Positions 39,905-49,627 of a stretch of DNA of 64,000 nucleotides are shown piece after piece (positions within the stretch are counted from its first letter, which is position 1; each line of letters opens with the position of its first letter). The DNA is from Gilliamella sp. Choc5-1 (GTDB lineage: Bacteria > Pseudomonadota > Gammaproteobacteria > Enterobacterales > Orbaceae). Location of the stretch: assembly GCF_001690595.1 (NCBI RefSeq), contig NZ_LZHH01000053.1, forward strand, positions 1-64,000. The letters are read 5' to 3'. The notes under the pieces are model-generated. The model searched no databases, was not told the origin of the DNA, and saw only the letters and a program-made list of their open reading frames with translations. The position numbers and the translations under genes were made by a program.

Positions 39905-41311
39905 TCGTTGACTTGATGGCGGAATTGATAAGGCTTCACGGTATTTTGCTACGGTGCGACGTGCAATAATAATGCCTTGCTCTTCAAGCATCGAAACTAA
40001 TTTACTATCACTTAATGGCTTTTTACTGTTTTCTGCCAATATATATTTTTTAATTAATGCTTGGATAGCAGTAGATGAAACCTCACCGCCTGAATCATTA
40101 TTAACATGACTTGAGAAAAAGAATTTAAGTTCATAAATTCCACTTGGACAATGCAGATATTTTTGAGTTGTTACACGAGAAATGGTCGATTCATGCATAT
40201 CAATGGCCGTTGCAACATCAGACAAAATCATTGGCTTCATGTATTCAGCACCGTGTTCAAAAAAGGCTTGTTGATGCTCAACAATAAATTGGCTAACCTT
40301 TAATAAGGTTTCATTACGATTTTCGATACTTTTAATAAACCAATTGGCCTCTTGCAAATGCGAGCGAATATATTGACTATCACTTTCATTTGCTATCTTC
40401 TCCATTGCTGCATACTGCTGATTGATACGTAGATTTGGCATTGTGTCATTATTCAATTCAACAATCCATTTTCCATTCAATTTTTTGACTAACACATCAG
40501 GTAGTACATAATCGGGGGGCGTTGTATTTATTGATTCACCTGGATAGGGGTGTAAATGTTGAATAAAATTGACTGCTTCTTTTAACTGTTCATCACTAGC
40601 ATTTAATACTTTTTTTAAGGTTCTATAATCACGGCTAGCTAATAAATCTAAATATTGATTAATTATTTGATTAACAAAAGGTGGGGAGGATAAATTTTGA
40701 ATTTGGATAGATAAACATTCTTGTAGCGATCTTGCACCAACACCAATAGGGTCAAAATGCCAAATACGCTTTAAAACAGTTTCAACTTCATTAAATTCAA
40801 TCTCATCATTACCTTGTTCTTCTAAAATCTCATCTAACGAAACGGTCAAATAGCCTCGTTCATCAATCGCTTCTATAATTGAAATGGCTATTGCTCTATC
40901 TGTATCACTAAAAGGCGTTAGCTCTAATTGCCATTCTAAATAATCATGTAATGTTTCGTGAGTTTCGCCTTGATAGATAGGCAATTCATCATTACGATAA
41001 TCTGAGTTAGTTCCAGATGGGGTTCCTGCACTATAAATATCATCTAAAGATGCATCAAGTGGAATATTATCAGGTATTTCTTGGCTATCTAGTGCTTCAC
41101 GCGTGTCAATATGTTCAATTTCGTCGTGTTGTTCAACGTTAATTTCGTCATATTGATCGGCAATTTCAAGTAATGGGTTATTTTCTAAAGCGGTTTGAAT
41201 TTCTTGTTGAAGTTCTAAAGTTGACAACTGGAGTAATCGAATCGCCAATTGTAATTGTGGTGTCATCGAAAGCTGTTGCGAAACTTTCAGTTGTAAACTT
41301 GGTTTCATCAT
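39893..41311 (-). CDS. rpoN: RNA polymerase sigma-54 factor
   Basis: Alternative sigma factor for enhancer-dependent promoters. The Gln/Leu-rich region I begins [20 protein letters not shown], an acidic region II follows (residues 55-115), then the core-binding domain, the HTH ([20 protein letters not shown]), and the RpoN box [10 protein letters not shown] near the C-terminus. 472 residues (E. coli 477). Its ATG overlaps the lptB stop as ATGA. The hpf/ptsN genes that follow rpoN in enterobacteria are missing; yafE is there instead. Confidence 0.97.
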   Translation of the reverse strand: MMKPSLQLKVSQQLSMTPQLQLAIRLLQLSTLELQQEIQTALENNPLLEIADQYDEINVEQHDEIEHIDTREALDSQEIPDNIPLDASLDDIYSAGTPSGTNSDYRNDELPIYQGETHETLHDYLEWQLELTPFSDTDRAIAISIIEAIDERGYLTVSLDEILEEQGNDEIEFNEVETVLKRIWHFDPIGVGARSLQECLSIQIQNLSSPPFVNQIINQYLDLLASRDYRTLKKVLNASDEQLKEAVNFIQHLHPYPGESINTTPPDYVLPDVLVKKLNGKWIVELNNDTMPNLRINQQYAAMEKIANESDSQYIRSHLQEANWFIKSIENRNETLLKVSQFIVEHQQAFFEHGAEYMKPMILSDVATAIDMHESTISRVTTQKYLHCPSGIYELKFFFSSHVNNDSGGEVSSTAIQALIKKYILAENSKKPLSDSKLVSMLEEQGIIIARRTVAKYREALSIPPSSQRKQL

Positions 41312-42033
41312 AACCTAAATTCATTTCCTAAGTAGACTCGTTTTACATATTCATTACTTAAGATATCACTAGGTGAACCTTCAGCAATTAAATGTCCTTT
41401 ATTGACAATATAAGCGCGTTCACAAACATCTAATGTTTCACGCACATTGTGATCGGTTATTAATACACCCAATCCACGATCACGCAAATGTTTAATGATA
41501 CTTTTGATATCAATGACTGAAATAGGATCGACACCTGCAAAAGGTTCATCAAGCAGAATGAATTTTGGATTTGCCGCTAATGCTCTGGCAATTTCAACTC
41601 GTCGTCTTTCGCCACCCGATAACGATTGCCCTATGCTGTCACGAATATGCGTAATATGGAACTCTTCAAGTAGTTCTTCCGCACGATCGATTTTTTCATT
41701 TTTATCAATATCTTTGCGTGTTTCTAAAATTGCCATAATATTATCAATTACAGACAATTTTCTAAAAATAGACGCTTCTTGCGGTAAATAGCCAATGCCT
41801 TTTTGTGCTCGCTCATGTAAAGGTAAAATGCTGATATCATGATCATCAAGGTAAATTTTACCTGCATTTAATGTCACTATACCAACCACCATATAAAACG
41901 TAGTTGTTTTACCTGCACCATTGGGTCCCAATAGTCCGACAATCTCACCCGAATTAACTGTTAAACTGACATCTTCAACAACGCGTCGTTTTTTGTATAT
42001 TTTGGCTAGATTTTCTGCTTTTAAAATTGGCAT
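41308..42033 (-). CDS. lptB: LPS export ABC transporter ATPase LptB
   Basis: Cytoplasmic ATPase powering LPS extraction with LptFG. Walker [10 protein letters not shown] (residues 36-44), signature [15 protein letters not shown], Walker [14 protein letters not shown], and the H-loop [11 protein letters not shown]. 241 residues as in E. coli. One base separates the lptA stop from its start, and rpoN overlaps its stop. Confidence 0.97.
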   Translation of the reverse strand: MPILKAENLAKIYKKRRVVEDVSLTVNSGEIVGLLGPNGAGKTTTFYMVVGIVTLNAGKIYLDDHDISILPLHERAQKGIGYLPQEASIFRKLSVIDNIMAILETRKDIDKNEKIDRAEELLEEFHITHIRDSIGQSLSGGERRRVEIARALAANPKFILLDEPFAGVDPISVIDIKSIIKHLRDRGLGVLITDHNVRETLDVCERAYIVNKGHLIAEGSPSDILSNEYVKRVYLGNEFRL

Positions 42034-42034
42034 T

Positions 42035-42589
42035 TTATTTATTCGTCCCTTTAACTTGATTTGGGATGATAGTGCTTTTTACTCGCCCATTTTTACCAGA
42101 CTGTGCAAGTATTTGCTGTTTTTTAATATCATAAGTGATCTGATTACTAATGATATGATTATCTTGCTGAAATAACTCAGCATTACCTTGTAAAATAACA
42201 TTATTTTGTTTTACATTGTAAATTACTTGAGCAGAATGACCTGTTACAATTTTATTTTTTTCTGGCAAAATTTGCTTATAATTTACAGGATTACCATAGG
42301 CTGTAATTTTTTGTTTTTCAGTATCTTGCATATCGGTAATAACAACTTTATCAGCATTTATGGTTAACCCATCTTGAACAATGATAACATTACCAATAAA
42401 CGTAATTATATTTTTTTCAATATCAATGTGTTGATTATTCGCATCAATTGTAATGGGTTTATTATCAGCAAATATTTTATGTTCTTCTTTAGTGTCTGTA
42501 GGTTGCTTAGAAGGTTCATTTGCAAAACTACTCAAAGAGATAGGTAATAATAAAATTAATGAAAAAACAGTTTGTTTTAGCGAACTCAT
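42035..42589 (-). CDS. lptA: Periplasmic LPS transport protein LptA
   Basis: Bridge protein carrying LPS across the periplasm. Signal peptide about residues 1-23 ([20 protein letters not shown] then SFA), followed by the OstA-like beta-jellyroll ([37 protein letters not shown]). 184 residues (E. coli 185). It starts 3 bases after lptC. Confidence 0.94.
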   Translation of the reverse strand: MSSLKQTVFSLILLLPISLSSFANEPSKQPTDTKEEHKIFADNKPITIDANNQHIDIEKNIITFIGNVIIVQDGLTINADKVVITDMQDTEKQKITAYGNPVNYKQILPEKNKIVTGHSAQVIYNVKQNNVILQGNAELFQQDNHIISNQITYDIKKQQILAQSGKNGRVKSTIIPNQVKGTNK

Positions 42590-42592
42590 GTT

Positions 42593-43156
42593 TTATTTTG
42601 CCTCAGTATTATAATATGTTTTTACATTTTCAAGTATATTAGCTGTTTTTGTATGCAAATCACTGGCTAAGCCAATACCTGTTGAATAAAACCCTACCCC
42701 GTAAATGATGACAGGATCTTTTGATGTAACTAGCTGTGAAGTTAAATCTATCACTGCATTATCTGTTTTTACTTGCTTTAATTGAGCGTCTTTTGTCAAA
42801 TTATCTAACTGAACATCCTGATAAAGGTAAAGATGTTTATCATTCGTTAATGTCGCTTTTTTAGCTTTAATATGCCATGTTGCTAAATGATCTTGATCAT
42901 AAAACGTAAAATTAGGTAAATCAAATTCAGTATTGTCTGAATCATCAAAATGCCTAACATGACTAGACTCAATTTTATAGACTAATTCACCTGATAAGTC
43001 ATAAATATCTGTTAACATATCATCACTTTGATAAATCGGCTTATCTAATGTATTTGGGATAGATTTGCTTGCAGAAGCATCCCCTTTTTGATAATTGTAA
43101 TAAACACCGATAACAATAATAATAAGTAAAAGGCAGATCAGATTTTTTTTATTCAT
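42593..43156 (-). CDS. lptC: LPS export protein LptC
   Basis: Bitopic inner-membrane protein passing LPS from LptB2FG to LptA. Single N-terminal helix (LICLLLIIIVIGVYYNY), then a periplasmic jellyroll with YDLSGELVYKIESSHVRHF and NFTFYDQDHLATWHIKAKKA. 187 residues (E. coli 191). First of lptC-lptA-lptB-rpoN; the usual kdsC/kdsD genes are not upstream. Confidence 0.93.
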   Translation of the reverse strand: MNKKNLICLLLIIIVIGVYYNYQKGDASASKSIPNTLDKPIYQSDDMLTDIYDLSGELVYKIESSHVRHFDDSDNTEFDLPNFTFYDQDHLATWHIKAKKATLTNDKHLYLYQDVQLDNLTKDAQLKQVKTDNAVIDLTSQLVTSKDPVIIYGVGFYSTGIGLASDLHTKTANILENVKTYYNTEAK

Positions 43157-43238
43157 AACATATGTTATATCACATTAATAAGAAGTTATTATTTAGAATG
43201 TCCAACATTTTATATATTTTACTTTATTTTTTATTAAA

Positions 43239-43517
43239 TTAATATCGAACATTAAAAGAAGTTAAATTGTTTTGTGGTGATAATTCACAAATATTTACAT
43301 GAGAAATTCGCGATGAAGCAGGGCCACCGTTTTCAATCCATTGTATTAACTTCTCTATTTGTGAACTGTCACCTTGTGCAATAATTTCAACATTACCATT
43401 ATCTAAGTTTTGAACATAGCCGACTAAACCAAGCTTTTGGGCTTGTTGATAAGTAAAAAATCGAAATCCAACACCTTGAACAAGACCACTAATATCTATT
43501 TTAACTTTTTTAATCAT
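43239..43517 (-). CDS. yccX: Acylphosphatase
   Basis: 92-residue enzyme hydrolysing acyl phosphates. The signature GLVQGVGFRFFTYQQAQ carries the phosphate-binding Arg, and GYVQNLDNGNVEI carries the catalytic Asn. Length matches E. coli YccX (92). GGAATT precedes the ATG. Stands 82 bases upstream of lptC in the same direction, so cotranscription is possible but not obvious. Confidence 0.94.
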   Translation of the reverse strand: MIKKVKIDISGLVQGVGFRFFTYQQAQKLGLVGYVQNLDNGNVEIIAQGDSSQIEKLIQWIENGGPASSRISHVNICELSPQNNLTSFNVRY

Positions 43518-43663
43518 TTTATAATTCCTATTTTGTTTTAAATTGTAAGCTTAATTTTACATACATGAATAATAATATTTTTATTATTCGATTAAATTCT
43601 ATTTTTTTAATAAAAATAAATGATTATAATTAATAATATACAATTAAAATAATGGAAATAAAC

Positions 43664-44257
43664 ATGTTATTGAAATATAAAAAAGGGATCCTTTGGCTTT
43701 GGTTATTATCAGTGTTAAGCTACTATACACTTAATTCATGTGCTTTTGCCAATATTGAAATTAATAAACAAGAAATAGGAAAAGTCATTGATGAATTTAA
43801 TGGTGTGAAAGTCTATTATAACGGCAGTATTTATAATGTAAGTGGAAGAAATATTGCTAAAGACGGCTATAACTTAGGCCTTAAATATCAATGTGTTGAA
43901 TTTATCAAACGTTATTATTATCAGCGCTTTAACCACAAAATGCCTAATAGCTATGGGCATGCAAAAGATTTCTTTGATCCATTAGTTGCTGATGGCAAAA
44001 TTAATCGACAACGCAATTTATTACAATTCCACAATGGCTCACCAACAAAACCAAAAGTTGAAGATATCATTATTCTTAATTGGACAAGTTACGGACATGT
44101 TGCCATTGTAAGTAAAGTAACCGATAACGAAATTGAGATTGTGCAACAAAATTCGGGACCAAATGCAAACAGTAGAGCAACTTTTCCTTTAATCTTTAAA
44201 GATGGGAAATGGATAATAGAGAATTATGGCGTTTTAGGTTATTTACGTAAAATGTAA
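43664..44257 (+). CDS. Secreted CHAP-domain amidase-like protein, first of tandem pair
   Basis: CHAP/NlpC-type cysteine amidase fold similar to the amidase domain of glutathionylspermidine synthetase/amidase. Predicted catalytic Cys77 in KYQCVEFIKRYYYQRF and His145 in SYGHVAIVSKV, followed by EIEIVQQNSGP. An N-terminal hydrophobic segment ends in LNSCAFAN, either an ordinary signal peptide (cut after AFA) or an atypical lipobox. Start at 43664 because GGAA lies at good spacing; an ATG at 43652 is upstream in frame. Substrate (cell wall peptide or polyamine conjugate) unknown. The next gene is a close paralogue. Confidence 0.8.
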   Translation: MLLKYKKGILWLWLLSVLSYYTLNSCAFANIEINKQEIGKVIDEFNGVKVYYNGSIYNVSGRNIAKDGYNLGLKYQCVEFIKRYYYQRFNHKMPNSYGHAKDFFDPLVADGKINRQRNLLQFHNGSPTKPKVEDIIILNWTSYGHVAIVSKVTDNEIEIVQQNSGPNANSRATFPLIFKDGKWIIENYGVLGYLRKM

Positions 44258-44403
44258 TATAATTAATAAGTTATTAAATAATATTATCCCCAAATACATA
44301 GATTAATAAAAATAGCTTAATAGATCCTCAGGTTCAAGCAGCATGATTTTGTTTTTAATAGGAAAATATTTATAACAATATAATAGGAAAATAAATTCTA
44401 ATA

Positions 44404-45015
44404 ATGAAAAATATAATATTATTCAAATACAAAAAAACACTATTTTTTTTCTTCATCATTTTATCTGTATTTAGTGGTTATGCTTTTTATCAATATGTGT
44501 ATCTTGATATGCAAGTTGATAAAGATAAAATAGGCACAGTTGTTGATCAATTCAATGGTGTTGATGTTTATTATAATGGCAGTACTGGTAATGTGAGTGG
44601 GCGTAATCTAACTCAAGACGGTTATAATTTAGGGCAAAAATATCAATGCGTTGAATTTATTAAGCGCTATTATTATCAGCGTTTTAATCATAAAATGCCA
44701 GATAGTTATGGTCATGCTAAAAATTACTTCGATAAATCAATTCCTGATGGTCAACTTAATCCTAAACGTAATTTATTACAATTTCATAATGGTTCACCAA
44801 CTAAACCACAAGTTGAAGATATTATTGTTTTTGGTTGGTCAAGATATGGTCATGTTGCCATTATTAGCAAAGTTAGCGATAACGAAATTGAAATTATTCA
44901 ACAAAATCCTGGCCCCAACAAAAGCAGTCGTGCAACTTATCCTCTCATATTTAAAGATGAAATTTGGAAAATAGATAACTTTCGTGTTTTGGGGTATTTA
45001 CGTAAAAAGAAATAA
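44404..45015 (+). CDS. Membrane-anchored CHAP-domain amidase-like protein, second of tandem pair
   Basis: Paralogue of the preceding gene; the mature regions agree at a clear majority of positions (shared NVSGRN, YQCVEFIKRYYYQRFNHKMP, LLQFHNGSPTKP, YGHVAI). Predicted Cys82 and His150. The N-terminus differs: an uncleaved-looking helix (TLFFFFIILSVFSGYAFYQY) rather than a signal peptide, so one copy may be released and the other kept at the membrane. 203 residues. The gap between the two genes (146 bases) holds no gene. Confidence 0.8.
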   Translation: MKNIILFKYKKTLFFFFIILSVFSGYAFYQYVYLDMQVDKDKIGTVVDQFNGVDVYYNGSTGNVSGRNLTQDGYNLGQKYQCVEFIKRYYYQRFNHKMPDSYGHAKNYFDKSIPDGQLNPKRNLLQFHNGSPTKPQVEDIIVFGWSRYGHVAIISKVSDNEIEIIQQNPGPNKSSRATYPLIFKDEIWKIDNFRVLGYLRKKK

Positions 45016-45099
45016 TTGCCTACATCTGAGTAAACTACAATAACAAGTGGCATAATTATAGAAAATATTCAAAATAATAATTCAGATCGTTAATGAAGA

Positions 45100-45783
45100 T
45101 TAATCAACAAACCATTCATTCTTCTGTTTTGATACTATTTTTATGGTCTCCAAAATAGCCGATAAATGTTCATGTTGAGCTATTACTGCAAGATCTGGAT
45201 CATGATTTTTTAAAGCTACTAAGATTTTTTCATGCTGTTTAACAAGATCTTCGGGAGGCGAAATTTCTTCTAATGAAAGGAATCTAACTCGATCCATCAT
45301 AGCTTTAATATTTTCAACCGTTTCCCATGCCATTTGGCAGTCTATTACGTTCATTAAAATTTGGTGGAATTCATCATCTTTTTCTAGAAAAAATTGAATA
45401 TTTTTATGTTTATTGGCCTCTTTTTGTTCATCAATATTTTTTTGTAGTAATAAAATATCTGAGTCATTAATTTTTAATGCGGTTTGCCTAATAATTGCAC
45501 ATTCAACAGCATCACGAATAAATTGCCCATCCATCACTTTTTTAATCGATATTTTTGTGACAAATGTTCCTCGTTGAGGAAGAATTTGCACTAGTCCCGC
45601 TTCGGCTAATTTAATGAACGCTTCTCTAACCGGTTGCCTTGAAACACTAAATTGACTAGAAATCTCTTTTTCTGACAGTAAAACACCAGGCAATACTTGA
45701 CAAGTAATAATCGCTTTTCTTAATTTACGATAAATTTGTTGATTAACGGGTTCTGAAATATTCAAGTCGGCAGATTTAAACAT
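45100..45783 (-). CDS. rspR: GntR-family regulator, probable RspR
   Basis: FadR-subfamily repressor. The winged helix is at residues 10-75 (QIYRKLRKAIITCQVLPG, SEKEISSQFSVSRQPVREA, GLVQILPQRGTFV). The FCD ligand domain follows, with metal-binding residues in EKDDEFHQILM, KQHEKILVAL and AQHEHLSAI. 227 residues, close to E. coli RspR (YdfH). It has the same strand as the rsp operon at 50174-55339 but is now separated from it by the IS-bounded island; the regulatory link is inference from the E. coli cluster. Confidence 0.75.
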   Translation of the reverse strand: MFKSADLNISEPVNQQIYRKLRKAIITCQVLPGVLLSEKEISSQFSVSRQPVREAFIKLAEAGLVQILPQRGTFVTKISIKKVMDGQFIRDAVECAIIRQTALKINDSDILLLQKNIDEQKEANKHKNIQFFLEKDDEFHQILMNVIDCQMAWETVENIKAMMDRVRFLSLEEISPPEDLVKQHEKILVALKNHDPDLAVIAQHEHLSAILETIKIVSKQKNEWFVD

Positions 45784-45884
45784 ATATCATTCTTATGCAA
45801 GGAACAAAATAAGGGAGAATAGTAGGATATTTTTAGGTATAAGAAAAGTTTTTTTGATTGGAATGGCAACACATTTTCAAACAA

Positions 45885-46600
45885 AAAAATTAAGGGGTAA
45901 GTGTTTTTTAAATTCAACAGAAGGCAAGTAGCCTAACGAAGAATGTAATCGTTTATGATTATACCAATAAGCATAAGCCGAAAAAGCGCGTTGTAACTCA
46001 GCCGCTTAGTTGAAACGTTGGCCTTTTACAAATTCCGTTTTAATAGTTTTAAATATCGCTTCCTCTACCCTTTGTCATTAGGTTAAATCCGCAACAACAA
46101 TTTGTTTTTCATCACCTACATCAAATTGCCGTTGCAGGTGATTTTTGTCAATTTTTGATTGATACGCTGGTTATCACGCAGTTTATCTAAACAAACATTT
46201 ATCTAACAAACAAAGACAGTAGGATTTTTGTTAAAAAGTTTCAGGAGTGTACTACGTTTATGTATAAAAGCAATAAAAATCAAATGGATATTAATGGGAA
46301 AATATTCTCTAGTTTGCTGTTTTGTTTCATTTTTAAGTAAAGGTAAACCTTTGGTATCAACGTGTAGTATTTCACCCGAATAGGTTTTGTTATAGCGTTT
46401 AGCTTGCCGTCTTAATTTATCTTCAATAGATTTTAATGGTAGGGCAACTGACCATAAAGCGTTTAGCCAAATTAGTGACCGTTATTTTTTCTTTATGATA
46501 TAAGGGCCATATCGCTTGTCTGTGATAAGGCGTAGTTTTGTTTGTTTATGTATATTCATTACATTAGTTTCTCAAATTACTGTAAACAATGCGAGTAAAT
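45885..46600 (-). mobile_element. mosaic remnant of IS3-family and IS481-family elements (copy B)
   Basis: Reading on the minus strand from 46600: a left end (CTCGCATTGTTTACAGTAAT), then MNIHKQTKLR and the IS481-like IEDKLRRQAKRYNKTYSGEI, LHVDTKGLPLLKNETKQQTR, then IS3-like ORFB pieces (NHLQRQFDVGDEKQIVVADL), a deletion, EAIFKTIKTEFVKGQRFN, a TAA, and AAELQRAFSAYAYWYNHKRL, HSSLGYLPSVEFKKHLPLNF. Several stops and frame changes. It forms the left border of the 46-50 kb island. It shares its IS481 part with copy A (26530) and copy C (47650), and its IS3 end with 49903. Confidence 0.75.
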
Positions 46601-46703
46601 CCTACATATTACTTCAAATAATATTAAAAATAGTTGTTTTATCAAAAATCAAAGCTGTGATAAAATTTATTCTCCTTTTAAAGGCTTTAATTAAATTAAT
46701 GTG

Positions 46704-47639
46704 ATGAAAAAAATAAAATATTCTTTGTTGCTAGTTTGCAATATGACATTGGTTGGTTGTTTTGGTTCAGGTACGACTTTATCTAGCTCTGTTGATCGTA
46801 TGATTGATAATCCAACACCAAATGAAATAAAAGTGATTATTGATGGAAATGAATTAACCATTCCAGCAAAATCAAGTGTGAACTATACATTTGAATACGG
46901 TAAGCATACACTGTCTTATGGTAATCAATCGTTAAATTTTATAGCTAAACCTTCAACAAGTAATAGTTCAGGGTTAATTAATCCTACTCAAAGTAACTAT
47001 TATTTATTGACAACTTTCTATACAACTTCGAATGTGAGTGATGAAACTTACGATAAGTTGATAGCTAGACATTTAAATTCAGTTCCAGTAATTATTAACG
47101 GTGAACAACAAGAGGTTGAACTACCAGTTAAAGTTATCAATGATGTTTTTATTGAGCGTCAAAAAAATTTTTGGGATTATTCAGTAGATGAACCTTATCC
47201 AGATGAAGTTACTTTGCGAGGGAAAGGGCAATTTCAATCTCAAAAAAACAAATTATTCCGAGAAGATAGTTTGATTGAATATTTAAAAGCAGAAGGGCTT
47301 AATGAAAAAGTTGAATTTATAAATGAACATCCTAAATTTTCTGAACTTAAAAAATACACGATTCCAACTATTCAGCTTGATGCTATTGCTTGTAAAAAAG
47401 GTCGCGAATTTGTAGAAACGCAGTTAAATGACTGGAATAATTTTTTCACTTTGACAGGCAAAGATTTAGCTTCATTATACAAACAGTTAACATCGCATGA
47501 AACTTTCAAAACAAAACATGCCATCATGAAAGAATGTACAAAAGAAGGAGATTCAAATCAAAGTTATCAGTCAGCTACAAGAGAACTAGATAAAGCATTC
47601 GATGAAACTAAACAACTTAATTTTTTTATTACTCAATAA
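46704..47639 (+). CDS. Lipoprotein of unknown function
   Basis: 311 residues. Signal peptide MKKIKYSLLLVCNMTLVG with a good lipobox (LVGC), so an acylated lipoprotein. After a Ser/Thr-rich linker, residues 35-80 look like a small beta domain (NEIKVIIDGNELTIPAKSSV), and the C-terminal half is helical with two cysteines (IACKKGREF, MKECTKEGD). No family recognised. A GTG precedes the ATG; the ATG is used. Its promoter region is formed by the left insertion-sequence remnant. Being beside a PAAR effector, it could be an accessory or protective lipoprotein, but nothing shows this. Confidence 0.7.
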   Translation: MKKIKYSLLLVCNMTLVGCFGSGTTLSSSVDRMIDNPTPNEIKVIIDGNELTIPAKSSVNYTFEYGKHTLSYGNQSLNFIAKPSTSNSSGLINPTQSNYYLLTTFYTTSNVSDETYDKLIARHLNSVPVIINGEQQEVELPVKVINDVFIERQKNFWDYSVDEPYPDEVTLRGKGQFQSQKNKLFREDSLIEYLKAEGLNEKVEFINEHPKFSELKKYTIPTIQLDAIACKKGREFVETQLNDWNNFFTLTGKDLASLYKQLTSHETFKTKHAIMKECTKEGDSNQSYQSATRELDKAFDETKQLNFFITQ

Positions 47640-47649
47640 AACTATAATT

Positions 47650-47935
47650 TAAATAAAAGCAAATGTTTGTTAGTTTCAATATGTAGCATCTTACCCCAAT
47701 AGGTTTTTATAGTATAGTTCTTATTTGTTAGCGAGTGAATACTGGAATTTTTTAGCACCTAATAAATGGTCGGATGATTGACAATAAAACGTTTAGCTAA
47801 ATTGATAGTGGTTATTGTTTTTTTGATATAAACGCCATATCTCTTATCAGTGATAAGGTGTTAGTGTTAGTTTTATTTTTATGTATATTCATTACAGTCG
47901 TTTCTCAAATTACTGTAAACAACGCGAGGAATTTC
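47650..47935 (-). mobile_element. IS481-family 5' remnant (copy C)
   Basis: On the minus strand the conserved end GTTTACAGTAATTTGAGAAA at about 47925-47906 leads to MNIHKNKTN and then heavily frameshifted sequence parallel to copy B (matching its 46360-46600 part). Only the N-terminal quarter of the transposase is represented. It fills most of the gap between the lipoprotein gene and the small membrane protein. Confidence 0.65.
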
Positions 47936-48002
47936 TACAATTTGTTTGGAAGGTAATGCGGCAGTGGTTAATAATGGAAAGCTAACTTCACTAAATCCAT
48001 TA

Positions 48003-48332
48003 TTATTTCCATTTTTTCTTTTTCTTTATTAAATACTCTTTTGGGCTTTCTAACCAGGATATTGGAAAAATAGTATAAACAATTAGAAATATAAATGCTG
48101 ATAATGCAAGAGGACCATAATCTGGATTAGAACGTAATATAATTTTACGTTCACTTACAATTATAATTTGGATACCCAGAGCAATATAATTGACAACCAA
48201 CATGATGCGCCTTTGCCATTTCAACTTTTTATTATATTTATAATCAAATATTGTATATTGTCTAAAACGATAAGAAATCATAATAGGCAAAATAGAGAAA
48301 AAGTAATACGCAATGTAAATCAATATAATCAT
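48003..48332 (-). CDS. Small three-helix membrane protein, candidate immunity protein
   Basis: 109 residues with three hydrophobic helices at about 1-21, 42-61 and 71-94, and a Lys-rich C-terminal tail (KKKKKWK). No family recognised. It begins 14 bases downstream of the PAAR effector gene with an AGGAA site, the usual position for an immunity gene of a type VI effector. An integral-membrane immunity protein would fit an effector acting on the inner membrane. The role is inference from position and topology only. Confidence 0.65.
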   Translation of the reverse strand: MIILIYIAYYFFSILPIMISYRFRQYTIFDYKYNKKLKWQRRIMLVVNYIALGIQIIIVSERKIILRSNPDYGPLALSAFIFLIVYTIFPISWLESPKEYLIKKKKKWK

Positions 48333-48346
48333 CTGTGTTATTCCTG

Positions 48347-49627
48347 TTATTCAATAGAACCTTCTTCAATATGGCCATCAAAATATTGCCGATATATAGT
48401 ACCATCTAAGCGCGTGCACAATGAATAATTAGGTTGGTCATCAGCATCAGATTCTCGACCTGTAACACGTATTACTATTGCACAACTATCTACAATTTTC
48501 TCTATATTATCAATCTGTTCCGGGTTTGAAATATATAGATTTGTCTCACTACTTTCATTATCTTTAACTAATATATTTTCAGCCTCTTGATGAATTTTAT
48601 ATAAAGATAAAACATCACTTACTATTTCAGAAGCTAACAACCATTTATTCATCTGTCTATATGCTTGTATCAAATCCTTTCTACCATAATAAAATAATTT
48701 GAATTTAGCTGGATTAGCACGATTGTATTGGTTAATTGCAAAACTTTCATCAATTTTAGGAACTAATTTAAGTTTACCATGTGCGGATATACCAATATCA
48801 ACTAAATCATAAGCCAAAGAACCTGCCTCTTTAGACATTCCCAATCTTTCAGCCGCATTTTGATACACTGATTTTAAAAAGCCATCTTCATCGGTTATCC
48901 CTTCTTGAATACTATTAACTCCATGCGCTACTACATATGAGCCAAGTATACACCCCCCACCAGTTGAGCACATTGCAACCCCCATCCTCATCAAGCCAAA
49001 ACCACCTAAAACACTTAGTCCCCTACTGCCCCAGTGAATGCTTTGATCCCATAAACTCTTTTCTTCAGATTTTATCGCTTCTGAGCCTTGTTCATAACTC
49101 ATCGCTCCGCTTTCCACTTGATTTACAATGCGCGTGGCGAAACCATCAACATTGTTAATGAAATCTTGTTTTATATCATCATGGTAAAGGTGTTTTTCAC
49201 AAACTTCATGCGCACAATCAAGTAAATTTTGAGCGTCAAGACGAATCTTTGTTTTATCTTCATTTGGTGCTACTAATGAATTAATTTGTGTGTGAATATC
49301 ATTTTGCGCGATTGTTGAAAATGTATTATTAATAGGATTTGACTTATTTGTATAATATGAGGTTGCCACATCAACAAATATCAGACTTTTGGTTGCAATA
49401 ATTCGATTAACACCTATAGGCCGACAACCACAAGCAATAATACACCCATCATAAGCAGCTGGTTTGCCATCAATGATTAGTTTATCAGTCGCCTCAATAA
49501 TTTTTCCAGAACTTTTACACTTAGGACATGAAGCATAATCCCCTAAACAGGCTATAGCATCGAGATGGTTAAAAGCTAGAACTGACGACGAAATAACTTT
49601 ACCACAGGTTGTAGTATCATCACCCAT
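48347..49627 (-). CDS. PAAR-domain protein with DUF4225-like C-terminus, candidate T6SS effector
   Basis: PAAR domain at residues 1-75 (MGDDTTTCGKVISSS, GDYASCPKC, IDGKPAAYDG, ACGCRPIG), the metal-tipped spike cap of type VI secretion. Residues 195-240 hold Gly-rich hydrophobic segments (GLSVLGGFGLMRMG, CILGSYVVAHGVNSI). Residues 250-350 (AERLGMSKEAGSLAYDLVDI, RQMNKWLLASEIVSDVLSLY) resemble DUF4225 of other PAAR effectors. Oddity: a better start with GGAAAG site is ATGAGT at 49647, reading MSKK, but an A6 tract (49641-49636) throws it out of frame; seven As would give the canonical MSKKIAVMGDDTTT. As printed, translation must start at 49627 or the gene is frameshifted. Confidence 0.8.
   Translation of the reverse strand: MGDDTTTCGKVISSSVLAFNHLDAIACLGDYASCPKCKSSGKIIEATDKLIIDGKPAAYDGCIIACGCRPIGVNRIIATKSLIFVDVATSYYTNKSNPINNTFSTIAQNDIHTQINSLVAPNEDKTKIRLDAQNLLDCAHEVCEKHLYHDDIKQDFINNVDGFATRIVNQVESGAMSYEQGSEAIKSEEKSLWDQSIHWGSRGLSVLGGFGLMRMGVAMCSTGGGCILGSYVVAHGVNSIQEGITDEDGFLKSVYQNAAERLGMSKEAGSLAYDLVDIGISAHGKLKLVPKIDESFAINQYNRANPAKFKLFYYGRKDLIQAYRQMNKWLLASEIVSDVLSLYKIHQEAENILVKDNESSETNLYISNPEQIDNIEKIVDSCAIVIRVTGRESDADDQPNYSLCTRLDGTIYRQYFDGHIEEGSIE

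Noticed and set aside
46516-46704. 62-codon plus-strand frame upstream of the lipoprotein
   Set aside because: It runs antisense through the IS481 remnant and into the lipoprotein leader; no ribosome site or protein-like features.
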